Source: Larix kaempferi
Taxonomy: Eukaryota; Streptophyta; Pinopsida; Pinales; Pinaceae
Direction of reading: 5' to 3'
Length of the DNA stretch: 64,000 nt
Assembly: GCA_027924585.1 (NCBI GenBank)
Contig: BSBM01000425.1
Span: 248,001-312,000 of the forward strand
Made by a program: the position numbers and the translations under genes. Positions 43,001-55,510 of this stretch are shown here, one piece after another. The stretch's first letter is position 1. The number at the start of each line of letters is the position of its first letter. A model generated the notes under the pieces. The model had not been told where the DNA came from, did not search any database, and saw nothing but the letters and a program-made list of their open reading frames with translations.

Positions 43001-45072
43001 AGGAGAAGGAAGATGTGATCTTAACATTAAGACGAAAATTAAAAATCCCAGACACTGTACTCATTCAAGGTGCAGAATTGACAGTATTAGAAAAAGAGAA
43101 AGAAGAACTATCTAACGAAGTCAATGATGTCACTGCTAAAATGTTAAAGCTTTCTGACGAAAAGGATTGTTGGGAAAAAGAAAGGTTCATTTTAGAAGAA
43201 CAGTTAGTAACAGCAAGAAAACAATTAGCAGAGAATAGTCAGCAACAAGTACCGACATGCTCAGAAGAGGATAAAACCGGTGTAGATGGAATTTTACAGG
43301 CAATGTCACAAATAAGTTTAAAAGATAATGAAATCAAATTGTTAAAGACATAAGTACAGAAATTGAAAGAAGAAAATGAAGTAAAAGAGAAAGAAATAAA
43401 AACTTTGCAGGCAAAAAATCAGGAATTGAGCAATAATAATAAAGGACTAGCAGCTCATGTAATAGGGCAAGCTGCTATGCAGGGGTGTAAACATATGGTG
43501 TGGGACCAGATCATTAAAGAGGTTGAAAAACTTAGGCCATATCTGGATTATATAAGAGTTAAAGAAAAGGTAGCCAAAGATGCCTTCGAAAGTTGCCGAG
43601 CAGTCAGGGAGAGCCTGAATAGAAAGCCGAAAGAAGTAGCCCAGAGAGCAATAACATTTTTAAACAATCTATCTGAGGCAGACCTGACAGCCATGAGTAT
43701 AACGAACAGAATTTCTGTCATCACTTGGGCCAGAAGGATCTTGGGAAAATACTCACATGTCGAAAATGTCGAGGCTAAAGCAAGAGAAATAAGGAATGAA
43801 GTGATCCAGTTCAAAAAGCAATTTGAAAAGTTAGTGAATAAGGGATTCCCAGCTTTCTGGGACGAAAAGAGTGAATTAATTCCTCCAAATGAATATAAAA
43901 GATTACTGTTTGATATCAGGATGGATCACCGAAATTTCCAGCAGCTAGATCATATGCTCACAGGAAAAATTCTAATGGAGAAAATGTCAGGGGAATTTGA
44001 AATTTTAAATATGCTAATTTCAACTTGTGCAAACCTTCTTCCTATTTCTTATGCAGGTCATATTGAGATGCGAGTCTTGGTGAAGGAAATGACCAGTTAT
44101 GACTTACCCACGGTTGACCAGTGGAATTATGTGGAGAAGTACGGAAAGACCAGATATTCTGTTCATACCTAGATGCACTTGAAACTCTTGCCATGTGGCG
44201 AAAGGGTGATATCCAAAAAGTTTTGCCAAGTGGCAAAAAGACATTTTTATTTTAAATTTGTAATATTATTTGAAAGACGGTTATGGGTTGCTCGAAGACA
44301 GTTATCTTTTAGTTAAACATTTTTAATTATTAATTAGAAGAAGCAGTTATGAAGAGCTTCTTCTAAAAAATTTTGTATAAAAACAATGGAGGTCATTGTT
44401 GAAGGGGTTGGAAATTTTTTGAGAAACAAGTATGTTTTGAAGTTTATTTTTGAGAAATAAAAGCAGTACAGTGATGGTACCTATCTTTTGATATCAGAGA
44501 TTCATGAGTTAATCAGTCTTACAGTCTGTTATTCTCCTTATCTTTATATGTGCATGTTTACTTTCTTCGTTATATCTCCCATAGTGTTTTTCTTCCATAT
44601 TTAAATGAGCATTTGAAATAACTTGAGATTCATACTGGTTATGCCTCATTTTATTTGCATTTAAATATCCATTATATTCTCCAAAGTTGACAATAGATTC
44701 ATCCTGGATAGATGCCTGTTGTTGATGGAATGTCTCTACTTCTTTCTATGTCACCTGAAAAATCAAATTGACTGCAATATGATTACTATCTTGCCTCTGT
44801 GTAAATTTGTATGGTGAAAGTCTCTTACTGGTTTATTATACATTTGAAAGCTTCGACTCCATGCCCAATGTTTCTTGTTTACCTTTTCGACCAGAAGATA
44901 TTTTTTGTGAAATTTTAAGAGAACCTTTGTATATTTTAGCCTTCACATATATATCAAGACAGAGCCCTCTCTGGTGGAGAAAATGGCTAGTTTTTCTACC
45001 TAAAGCTTGGTTTGAAATAGGTTACCTTAGGTCTTATTTTCTTACAACCGGAATAAAATCTAAGTGCTAACA
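40022..45072 (+). repeat. 3' LTR of element C (5,051 bp)
   Basis: It begins TGTTGACACCAGGTC and ends GTGCTAACA, followed by target copy ACATG. It is collinear with the 5' LTR throughout, including promoter motifs, reading frame and AATAAA signals. Confidence 0.95.
40966..44172 (+). pseudogene. LTR-borne accessory protein, 3' LTR copy, one stop
   Basis: The same 1,069-codon frame as 29671-32877, same length, ATG at 40966 and TAG at 44170. It is open for 795 codons, then has one TAA at 43351 (codon 796) where the 5' copy has GAA; the frame then continues to the end. About twenty amino-acid differences separate the copies in the first 460 residues, more replacements than silent changes by eye, as expected for decay after insertion. 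Because the two copies carry different stops, the parent element very probably had a full-length protein of 1,068 residues. Domain layout is as for the 5' copy. No known family was recognised. Confidence 0.88.
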
Positions 45073-45077
45073 ACATG

Positions 45078-46349
45078 CAAGGGATTTTTTTATTTCGAAT
45101 TTTGTAAAATGGTTTGAGATTTGTGTTTGAGAAAAATGGATTTGTATACAGTCATTATGTTGAGGTTCTCTTATAGCTAGGGTGTAAGAGTGTGACATGC
45201 ATATTTGCACCTGGGATTTTTTTGATCCCTCTCTCCAAATATGTAGATTCAGGGTTAACTTAACCTTTATGCTACTTTATACTTATAGCCCTGGTGGTTT
45301 CCGGTTATCCATTAACTTTGTGTACACATGTAGCAGTGCATTAAGTATAGATGGTGCAATGGGTGTATTCAATATGGCGAGAAATTTCCAAGATCCATCT
45401 AATCTTAGGGATGCGTATGCCCCTCACCATATTTACCATCATGTCTTTGAGTGTCCACTGTCTATCAATGATACTACCTTGGATGTTTTGTGGGTCTTGG
45501 GGAGAAAACATAAAAGGATCCTTAAGTCACCTCCATCCCTTATTCTTCTCTTTCCTTGCCAAATCCGATGCTTTCAATCTAACAATTAATGAATGGTGAG
45601 CATCATAAAATCTGCAATATGCTTCAGCTACTCTATAATAATGAGCACTTTTTCCCCCTTTATAGTAGTTGGGGATACTCCTTTTGAAATCTAGGTTTTT
45701 GTCTTCTTTAATGCTTTCAGTCGAATGCGTCATGCGGGGCCGCCCACATTGGGAGTTTCCCTCTAACTCCCTTCATTGTTTTCTTAATCCAGATTCTAAA
45801 CAGCCCCATCTCTTGTTCAAAATAGGGGCTAGGGGCGAGCTGAATCATCTGTTGTAGGAGAAAATATGGTTTCCTGAAATTATAATAAAAAATATTTCTA
45901 CCATAATGCTAAACCCAATCTCTCCAAAATTCAAATAGGGCTATGTATAGCTCCATTCAATTTGGGTAGATCCTCCACTCAGATAAGAGATTGTAATTCC
46001 TCGATAATGATTCTCTCTAATGCACAACTCTCTAGAATGGGCTAAATCTCTCTAGACTAGCCATAATCCAACTCAGCATCTCAAAGGTCCTGCCAGCAAA
46101 AGATGCCATTCTTACTTAGTCTCTGGGCATGGAATCGAGGGATGTTAGAGATGCATTTCCCCTGCACTCTCTAATACCACATCATTAAAAAATGGGAGAT
46201 CCCAAGTTCCAACCCTACCTACTACCAGAAATATCCCAAGATAACCATTTGACAACTTGTTTCCAGGCTTCCAGGATAGAAATGATATATGGATTTTAAA
46301 ATCATGTGGGGAACTAATGATATAACATAAGGCAAATATTCCTCTTATC
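45078..46349. other. Unassigned stretch after element C
   Basis: Pre-insertion flank continues from 28722. No gene recognised. The short frames near 45197-45600 have no domain I can name. The part from about 45880 may be the diverged 3' portion of the LINE remnant described next. Confidence 0.35.
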
Positions 46350-46870
46350 TTCTCCGTGTGACTACAATGAAGAATCTTGTGGGTTATAAGACACTACCAT
46401 GGTGCATCACCCTGAAAAATCCTGGTCACCTATTTGGTTGCCAATATATTGCCTTGATTGAAAATATTATTCAATCCAAGTCCTCCTTACTGCTCTGGCA
46501 TAGTACAAAAGTGCCAAGGAACCACTGGAAGTCCTCAATCACTATCAAATTTGGCCAACAAAAGTGACCTCGATCACCACCAGATTTTTCCCACAAAACC
46601 CACTTCTAAATTTTATTGAGTTCAAGGTATTGAGACAATCAGGAACCAACAAGAGGAATAAAACACATTTCCATCCTGAAGAATCCTTGAAATGATGATC
46701 AACTTGCCAGCAAAGGGAAGGTCTCTAATATCTATACTTCCGTCTTTGCAGCTTGTCCTACAACTTGCCCAAGCACCAATATGACATAACAGCAGGTGAA
46801 ATGCCATCCTGAATAGATACCTAAATATCTGACAATTTCCCCAGGCCTTATCTTCTTCCAACTCTGAAAT
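46350..46870 (-). pseudogene. LINE-type reverse transcriptase remnant
   Basis: The minus strand encodes DLPFAGKLIIISRILQDG followed by NVFYSSCWFL (about 46640-46745), matching the plant LINE block of the type LSFAGKLTLI...VYYASCW after the RT palm. Further along, in another frame, PEQ-stop-GGLGLNNIFNQGNILATK (about 46430-46490) matches the conserved PKxxGGLGxxNxxxxNxALxxKW block of plant LINEs. Stops and shifts are frequent. Boundaries and poly(A) tail were not found. Confidence 0.6.
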
Positions 46871-48982
46871 TCATGGAGGGGCATTGTCAATCTTGATTAC
46901 CCAAAACTCGGACTAATGATCACCTACTAGTGCACCTGAAGTTGCACAAAAGTTGTTCAAGCAACTCATATTACCCTCCATCAATCTAGGATCTAATCAA
47001 ACAATTCAAAGTTATTAACAAAATTATTAAGGACCCCATTGTCATCCAGGATCATCCTTTGAAGTCTGGCTAACTCACAGAGGTATCAATTCTTTTGTGT
47101 TTTTTTAGTTTCCATATCATGGATTTTCTAGACACAAAAATTAATATTCCCTCCACTTTTGGTATTTTATTGCAGACTGCAATTTGTTCCTTTGTTCCAA
47201 CACCAAGCAGGTGATATTTATCCTTTCAATGCAACTACTTTAGTTATGGTTGCAATGGGGACAAACATATTACCTAGTGCCTGAACTCAAACTGCTGTAT
47301 GAACCCCCTCCATATACTCCACAGAGCCTTTGTTCAAACCTTTGTTTGGCATCCAAATACTCCCTTGACTGTGAAGAGCCATGTCTTCTTGTTGGCGCAG
47401 CAGGAAATGAAGTGGAACACCAGCCTCTAAGGAAAGGACATGGCTCAAAAACACAACTATGAAGAGAGTTTTAGCTGGAAATCAATTTCCAACACCAACT
47501 ACAAACCTTATCCCTACCCACTGTTATTCTCTGTTGTTTTGGGGTGAAAATCATTTCTCCACCGCTACAATTTTCCATCTAGTTGGCTCCAAAATGCCTT
47601 TGGTCTGCTGGTCTATTGAAAATGCAAAATGAAGTGTGAAGAACAGTAATGGACCATAAAAACCATAAATGGCTTGCCCTTTTTTTCCTATTGTTTTTGT
47701 TTTTCTTAAAATTGGAATGTTTTCTTATAATCTGATATTTCTTTCCACATATGTTATGATTTATGGGTATAAAAATCAGTGCGTGTGGTCTTCATATAAA
47801 TTTTGAACTTAATACCAGGTGAAGGCTTTTGAATTTTGTGTTTGCTGTCTATTTGACATCTATATTTCTCTTTGAACTGCACTTTGTGTTGTGGGGAAAA
47901 TGCACCTATAGTTTAGGGGAGAAACTACCAACTTACGGTGATAAAGATAGACTTACAAGCATTCTGCAAGTACAACAAATAAATGAAGAGATTAGGGTTT
48001 AGAGATGTAGGAACCTCATTCAGAAGGTTGATCCTAGCTTTGCCTCCCTCACTCTTCAATGCTTATCCAGTGTTGCAATGCCCAGACCTGCAAAACAACT
48101 TGATACCTTTCTCAAACACATTTGACTACATATATAATACTGATATCCATAATGGAAGAAGACATCAAACAGTAATCAAATCTAAGACACATTAATAGGT
48201 CATATTTGGAAAGCGAAGGATGTCTGATCTTTATTAATGAATGAAAGCAAGTACATAAAGTTATACCTTCTTTCAAGCTTGGCACTTCACGAAACCTAGA
48301 TTCAAGGTCTCCTGCTTCTGTTCTCCAAGGATCCCAGCCTCTAAGCAATTGTACTAGGGTTTACCAAAACTGAAGCACAAGAGAGAGGGATAAGGGTCTC
48401 CATTCCTCCAGCCTAACTTTGTAATTGGGCTTAGTCCCTTCACATGGCCCTTCTACCTTCCTTATATAGTCAGTGAGGAAGAGGAAAAGAAGTTATAACC
48501 GCTCAAGAGGTTTCCCAACCAACTTAACTTACTCGAATTTCGAGATTTTGACCAAAACAGGGGTGTACGCTACTCTACAGTATACAAAGTCGCATACACA
48601 CGCTACTATTTCAACAGTGGAATCGCGCTCAGTAGGGTATACACGCTACTACCATGCCTGTGTACCAGCGCTCATATTGAAAAATGGCCAAAAACAGGCT
48701 TTTCTGCTCATTTTCAGGAGATGGTTTGGTTTGGAAAAATGTTCCTAAGGTTCATATACATCAAATGGGTCAAGAATGAGGTAATTTCAACCATTTTTAG
48801 TGTCCCAAATGACTCCTCCATCCACAAATTTCCTGTCGTGTGACTGAACTTGATCTCAAGAAGTGTCATAATGCGACCAAGGGAAGCAAGTGTCGTCACG
48901 AATGGAGAGGTGTCATTTCAAGCTATAACACTTTGTCTCCTTGTTTAGAAATAACACAGTTTCATTTCATAATATTCAACAG
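46871..48982. other. Unassigned stretch before the malic-enzyme pseudogene
   Basis: No gene recognised. The upstream end may contain more LINE decay on the minus strand. Around 48440-48470 the minus strand has a TATATAAGG-like TATA box with transcribed-looking sequence downstream (48000-48440), so an undefined repeat or LTR on the minus strand is possible, but no paired copy is present. Confidence 0.3.
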
Positions 48983-50165
48983 GTTTTGGAAGCCCTTAAA
49001 GAATCAACTTGTGCCAGGCTGACAGTTTTTGCAATTTCAAATCCAACTAACAATGGTGAGTTTCTTTTCAAGTTTATTCACAATGTCTAATGGTCAATGT
49101 TAGTTATATTTAGTTTCTATGTAACAGATTGAGCAGACTATTTATGTTGTAGTCCTTAAATGTGCAAATTTCTTACTTCTGGAATGGCAGCTAAATGTAC
49201 ACTCGAGTAAGCTTTCAATACTGTGGGACACCATATAGTTTTTGCAAGTGGAAGTCCATTTCCTAACGTGGATCTTGGTTTGTGGCTTTATGTAGACCCA
49301 TACAATAATACTCACTCACCAAAAGTTTATTTTCTATTCTTCAAAATAGATTTCCTTTCATTCAAAGTCAATTTCATTGGCTCGTTTTGGGAACATTGAT
49401 TGTTTATGTTGTTGTCCATCAGGAAATGGCCAAATTGGGCATTCCAACCAAGGCAACAATATGTGCATTTTCCAAGGGTTTGTTTCTCCTTTCACCTAGT
49501 GTCTGGAGAGTTTCATTGCATGGAGCTATATAGACATTTCAATTTTCTTATTAACACTTTTTTTCCTCCGAAGAATTAGGATTGGGTTGGGTACACTTCT
49601 CTCTGGTGCTTGTCTAATTTTAGATGGCAGGCTTCAAGCTGCAGGAGAATGGTAAAACATCCATAGTGTATGAGCATTTAGCCAGAATGCAAACTACAGT
49701 TATTAGTATACCTGTTTTAGTCTTTCAACACAATTCTTATTTCTGTCTAATTGGATCTTCCAAAATATTCATGCCTTAGTCTTGTGAAGGAAATCCACAT
49801 TGCTGAGCAATGTACACTGCTTCACATTGATTTTGTCAACTCTACTTTCCTAATGGAATCCTTATATTGATATTACAGCCTAGCTGAATGCATGACAGAG
49901 GAAGAAGTGCAGAGGGGGATTATATATCCCTCAACATCTAGGTACTTCCATTTCTAATTGAAGATTATTAATGGTATTTTGAAATCATTGAAAACCATTT
50001 TCTTATGATTCAATCCGTTGTGTGTGTTATTCATAACTCCATTGATGCAGGATTTGTGAGATTACCATGGAGGTAGTTGCAACTGTTGTAAGAGAAGCTG
50101 TGGATGAGGATCTTATAGAGGGCTACCGAGATATAGATGCTAGAGAGCTTCGGCATATGTCAAAG
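48983..50165 (+). pseudogene. NAD-dependent malic enzyme, six-exon fragment
   Basis: Oxidative decarboxylation of malate to pyruvate in mitochondria is the role of the parent enzyme. Six exons with GT...AG borders encode the C-terminal part in order: 48983-49055 (VLEALKEST..FAISNPTNN), 49191-49277 (AKCT..IVFASGSPFPNVDLG), 49423-49477 (GQIGHSNQGNNMCIFQG), 49580-49651 (IGLGTLLSGACLILDG), 49879-49941 (LAECMTEEEVQRGIIYPSTS) and 50051-50165 (ICEITMEVVATVV..EGYRDIDARELRHMSK). Splice phases agree at every junction. NAD-ME rather than NADP-ME is favoured by the EDLIEGYRDIDARELR-like end. A TAA at 49208 in exon 2, poor matches at usually invariant sites, and missing earlier and last exons mark it as a pseudogene. 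Introns are kept, so it arose by DNA duplication, not retrocopying. Confidence 0.8.
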
Positions 50166-53100
50166 GTAGTGCATTCATCTCCAGGGATTGCAAGCTTCAC
50201 CTTTACTACACAAAATGTCCTTTTCTATTGCTTGGAAAGCATTGTGCCAAAAAAACCCAGCTAAATGCACGGTATTTGTTATACAAGTTTTAAAAGATTC
50301 TTTGGAAAAATGACACAAAAGCAATTTGCTCCATTTCTCCTTGGGGGACTTCTTGATTTTTCACTTTTGTTTATTAGCATTTATGTGAATGTGTTTGTTG
50401 TGATTCAAGACAATCAGGGAAAGATTAAAAGTGTTCTTAACACCCTTCACTATCTGGGTTCCAGATGGTTGGGTGCTCTGCTTCTCCTCTTATCTTCTTT
50501 TCTGGTTCCATGTGGGATGAAGGGGACACTGTTTTTTGATCCATTATTGTCTATTCATGAAATGTGAGAGATGATGAGCTACAAGAGGTTGACTATGGAA
50601 TGTGGATTGTTGAGGCTAGGAATGTAAAACGATAAAAGGGGATTGTCTTTCCTCACTAAAAAGTTTCCAGAGGGATGTGCCATGTAATATTTTCCCTCCA
50701 ATTTTTTGGCAGAATCTAATATTTGCCTAGTCGTTCATGTCTATAGCTTTTCATCCCAATGGATATTATCCTCATAATTATTACGATCATTTTAGAGGTG
50801 TCCCATCCAAGCCTTTCAGTAAAATTCCTAGTCACTCTTTTGCTCGAGCCTCCCTCCTCATGTGCTCCATTATCAATGGGAGGTGGATCTCAATACCCCT
50901 CAATCAACAACAATATGGTGGGAAGCATGATTATCATGCATTGGAACCTATGGAACCCGAGTTATTTTGGTCCTAGCTGTCTTCAATAATCAAACTTTTG
51001 AACTTGTTGAGATTCATGTCTTCTAGTAGTTCATGGGTCAATATTAGGGTTTTCACTCTCTAATTGACCTCAACACTGAATACAAATTTTGGTAGGCCTT
51101 AGGGAGAACATGGGGGTGAGCTTGGGTTTGAAATATGTACACACAGGTCCCAATCTTGTTGGACATCAACATAGTCTCATTTCTGTGTATGGTGTTCTTT
51201 TCTTTCCTTTCATTTTTTCTACCGTATCTATTGAATGAAACCCCATTAACGAAAGGTAGACTATAGAACTTTGTACATGGAGGATTCTATTAAACCTTGT
51301 GTGGTTGATTATAGGCATTGCCATGTCCACTTGGTTGGTCTCCAAAGCCATTGAACCTACAGAAAGCCCCTAGTGTTCACTCATAATTGTACATGATGGA
51401 AAGCTTGTGGGTGTTAAAATTATAGAGGAAAGAATCCCTTTTGGGCAAAGTCAAGGAACTAGTGCCAGGAGATTGGAGTGGTCAAAAATAATTTCCAAAG
51501 GCACAACAAATCTTTTTCTTTATTTATCCTATTTGTGTCATTAAAGTCTTGGAATTTCCAGAATTAATGCCATTGGTTCTCTACTATATTTATTTCACTT
51601 GCTTGAGTATAATTTAGTATAATAACCCAATAACTCAATGGTGGGAAATAAACACGTAATTGTGTTGGACACAGATGGTATCATGGTACCTAGGATGGCC
51701 AATTGAGGTTTGTGTCTGTATAATGATTTTTTCTTAAATTAGAGGATATTACTTTCGTAGATGAAAGTAATTCCATACTGGAATTATCAATCAGTGAGAG
51801 ATGTTGGTGTCCATTTTCATCATTGGTTTTAAATTCATTCTTGCTTGTGTGAGGGAAAAATTTAGATATCTCTCAACTACGTTTTGGTATCTGTTTCACC
51901 TCTTTGTCTGAATATACATAAAATATTATGCGCTAAGTGCAAATTCTTGAGATACTGTCACTGTTTATTTCTGTGCATTGAATTCATATGATGGACTAAG
52001 ACAGCACACGACATGGAGCTAAAGAGAAGCTGATTAATATTTTCCATTGGAAGTTTTGCTGGTGATTGTAGTACTAGCCTATGAATGATATTTGTTTACT
52101 CATACTGTCATGAACTGAATTTATATAAATAAAAATCAGCAAGAACCTAGGCCCCAGAACCTGTCTTCTCTGCAATAATTCCCAGGTAAAAACCCTTTTA
52201 GACATAGCCAGCCACATATGCATGATATGTTTTTTCAAGAGCTATTATGTTTAGAGTTTATACCACCACCACATTGTGTCTTGCTTCTCTTCAGAACTCA
52301 AAGCCATATATCCCAGTTTGCAGTGTAGTAGCCTCGGGACTTATTCATATACCAACCCAGAATATCAGTTTAATTTTTAATTCTTGTGTCCATTTATTGG
52401 CTCCTCAAGATATGATGCCCACTGACTAGCATGGTCACCTACCAGGCCCAAAACTTAAGCTGAAAACCACTTCTGATGCCACAGGTCTATAGAGTTCCTG
52501 TCAAAAATTTGATTTAGAGTAAAAAGATCCATCTCATGTTGGTGACTGATCAGATTATCACAGAGAAATATGCTATTTCCACATCCTATGTCATAGGGTT
52601 TGCCGAATTTGAACCTCTAGGTTCGAAATTTGGCTAACCTTAACCAAAAATCGAATTCATTGAGGTTCCTCAATCATAGCATATGTCTTTGGGAGCCATG
52701 ACATATGTGGGTTGGGGTGATTTGATGCCTTCATTGCTGTGATATCTAACAACATCTTAATAAAAACGATTGTTGTACAACTTGTATACATAAATTTGGA
52801 AATTGTATTATCTCCAATGGAAGTATTATATATGGGCAGCTTTATTCTTTCCCCAGAGGGCAATATGGTATAGTTCCGTAGTTGCATTCCTTTCCTTGGT
52901 GGTATTCCTTCTTTGTGTATTCCCTTCCCGATTGTTACACCTTTAAGTGTATTTTGTTGATGCAAGCGCAGAGCTATTGGCAGTACTCATTTTCCTGTCC
53001 TTGCTTGGTTCATTTGTTCATGTAAGCCCAATTCATCTTTTCTCTAATTACCCCAATTAATGATAGTGTTGGTGTTTATTATGTGTTAAATAATTCCAAT

Positions 53101-55107
53101 ATTTAAATTGTCAACCCGGGGAGGGGGCTTGTGAGATGCAAACACTATATGTGCAGGATTAAAGGCTTGAACTTAATCTAAACTGGTAACCTACCTAGAA
53201 TTGAGTAAAGGTTCTAAATTATCAATTGCAAGCGAATGATACTTGAAAACCTAATTACACTACTTAGAATTAATTCAAAACAAAATACTATTGACAAGAA
53301 ATCAATGATACAATCTAATGACTATTCTGAAACGAAAGGCATGCAAATATCTATGCTATCCTACGAAGGTGAAGCATGAAATTTTTTTAAAGAAATCTAA
53401 GCAATATACAAATGACTTGGAAATAAATGTTAATCTAGAAGCAATAGAAAACTTAATAAAGATATTTATTTCTAATCCAAATCTTATGTCATGAACATCT
53501 TCATTATTTGCATGAATAGAAACTAATTCTTATGATTAACAAATTAAAACAACTTAAAGAATGGAATTATTAACTATGATTTAGAAATAAACTATCTAGA
53601 AACAAACTGATAAATTCTGAGACAGTAACTAATTATCAAATATGATATAAAACTTAACTTTGGAAGAAGGTTGAAAGGAGATAAAGGAAGAAAATATGGA
53701 AGGAGGAAATAATAAGAAAACATAATTAAAAACTCTATGTAACATAAAACAAAATTTAAATTATATCTAAAACTATTAATTAGAAGCAAGAAGCATTGTA
53801 TTTAATAGGCAGAATAAACTGGATTCTAGGAAACATAAAATAGTGTAGAAAAGGTAAAAATATGAATGATGATCTGAATGCCTGTCCGAATGAGGAAAAA
53901 CTAACTAAACTAAGGAAAAGGAGTAGTGTTGATGATCTTAACATTAGCTAGTGAATGCAGATGAACCTACAATGGAGAGAAATCAGTGAGAAGACTTGTT
54001 GAGAAGCTATGTTAATAGAAAGAAACCTATTCTAATCACTGTCTAAAGGCGATAAACTATTTCTATGATATGTGAAAAGAAGATTAATGATGGAAGATAG
54101 GAGTAACATATAGCTACAGAGGAAGGATGATTAACTAATGGAATTAACTTACAGCTATAGGAAGAAGGACTAATAGACATAAACTAAGAAACTAATGCTA
54201 AGTATGGAAGAATTTGAAGCAATATCTAACTACAGATGATGGAAGAAAAAAAAGACTGAAAGCAAACTACAAACTATTAAGCTCGGTCGACCATTTACTA
54301 ATTTTGTAAACACAAATTAAGTTAGCAACATAACATAAATTACAAAGAAGAAAGAAATATCATATACATAAAAACAAAACTAATTACATATACAGGAAAA
54401 TAAACTAACTATTTGCATAAAAGAAAATGTAGAAAACAAGAACAAAACCTCCGGTTGATGAGGCGCCCTTCCCAGCAATGAGAGGTGGAAAACTAAATTG
54501 GTTTAGTTACTCAGAACATCAACAAACTGAAACTTCCATTAAATTGAGAAAATTACAAAATGTCTGCTGTCTGTTGTAAATTCTACAAACTATCTACTAA
54601 ACTGATGATCATCTCCTGTCTATTCTCTATGCTATCTGATCCCCATATATATATATATATATATATATATGTATCTTCTGCTTCTCCATAGGAGACGCCT
54701 TTATATAAGTTTACAATGGGAGAGAGGGTTGACGAAGTCGACCTATCTAAAAATAGAAGCTTTAATGTCTATACAATGACTGCCTAATGATTTACGATAG
54801 CATAGGGAGCATACACCAGGCTTCACAGGGCTGATTCCTTCACAAGGTAGTTGCAATGTTGATTTTCCTTTGACGTGGGCAGAGAGGTAGTGCGCTGGAA
54901 ACTGAACAAACGGAGGAGAGGACTGCTGGAGCACTGACATGGGTGAAGCATTGTGTTGGAAGGTTGAGCTTGGGTGGTCAGGACTCTTTTGGAACACTGG
55001 TGTGAACAGGCAGCCTGGTTTTAGGCTAAACAGACGAGAGAACTGGTGTGTGGAGTGTTGATGTGGAAGCATGGTGTGCTATCGAGTTTAGTAGGCCTGG
55101 GGACTAT
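50166..55107. other. Unassigned 4.9 kb
   Basis: I searched for the final malic-enzyme exon and for retroelement domains and found none. Open frames are short and unremarkable. An (AT)n microsatellite is at about 54644-54670. On the minus strand a TATATAAAGG TATA box near 54700 with a possible U3 up to about 55090 suggests an LTR remnant, without a partner. The stretch 53150-54470 is very A/T-rich. Confidence 0.35.
54644..54670. repeat. (AT)n microsatellite
   Basis: Thirteen or so AT dinucleotides in a row, ending in GTATC. Confidence 0.95.
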
Positions 55108-55432
55108 TGTAATCCCATGGTTCACATAGTTATCATAGATACATTACACAATATAAGAAAGCATACACAATGACACAGATATAAGAGACAAGATAGATAG
55201 AGAGAATAGTCTTTGTATTAACCAGCAATAGCAGAACAATATGATAGAATCAATCTCTACTTTGTATCGGCTCACCAACCTAGATATATATATGTGTAGA
55301 TACAGTTACATAACCGTCTGTTGGTTAATCCAACCGACCCGACCCATACTAGTTGACACGACTAGTCGACATATGCTGCAGAGTGGTCGGGCAGACGGCC
55401 TAGTCGACAGGCCGACCTAGGCCCCTCCAACA
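55108..55432 (-). repeat. 3' LTR of element E
   Basis: On the minus strand it begins TGTTGGAGGGGCCTAGG at 55432, directly after a purine tract. The end is placed at 55108 (GGGATTACA) by the CA rule; the partner LTR and target duplication are outside the window, so this end is uncertain. The stretch contains repeated GTCGACTAG-like motifs. Confidence 0.6.
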
Positions 55433-55445
55433 TCTCCCCCACCTC
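55433..55445 (-). other. Polypurine tract of element E
   Basis: The minus strand reads GAGGTGGGGGAGA immediately before the LTR start, the expected position. Confidence 0.75.
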
Positions 55446-55510
55446 AAAATCTTTCTTCATCCCAAAGAAATGGACAGATCAAAATTACAAAAAATGAATT
55501 ACAAAAATAG

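Larger units (their letters stand above)
28728..45072 (+). mobile_element. Ty3/gypsy element C with giant coding LTRs
   Basis: A complete 16.3 kb insertion with LTRs 28728-33777 and 40022-45072, TG...CA ends and a perfect target duplication ACATG (28723-28727 and 45073-45077). Internal order: Asp-tRNA primer site, gag, aspartic protease, RNase H with full catalytic set, RT, degenerate RNase H, integrase, A/G tract. There is no chromodomain. The Asp-tRNA primer site, long LTRs and second RNase H point to the Tat/Athila side of plant gypsy elements. LTRs differ by about 2 percent in stretches compared by eye, so insertion is fairly recent. Each LTR contains a 1,069-codon frame. Confidence 0.95.

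Noticed and set aside
28723-45077. Host gene captured with element C flanks
   Set aside because: The LTR frame ends well inside the LTRs in both copies and the target duplication is exact, so the frame belongs to the element, not to the local host sequence.
45197-45599. 130-residue plus-strand frame
   Set aside because: No recognisable domain, overlapping frames of similar size, region otherwise decayed.
50265-50567. 100-residue hydrophobic frame after the malic-enzyme exons
   Set aside because: Does not match the missing last exon of malic enzyme and has no splice context; probably chance.
51690-51715. GATGGTATCATGGTACC resembling a copia primer site
   Set aside because: The match to the initiator-Met primer site is incomplete and no LTR end or partner was found.
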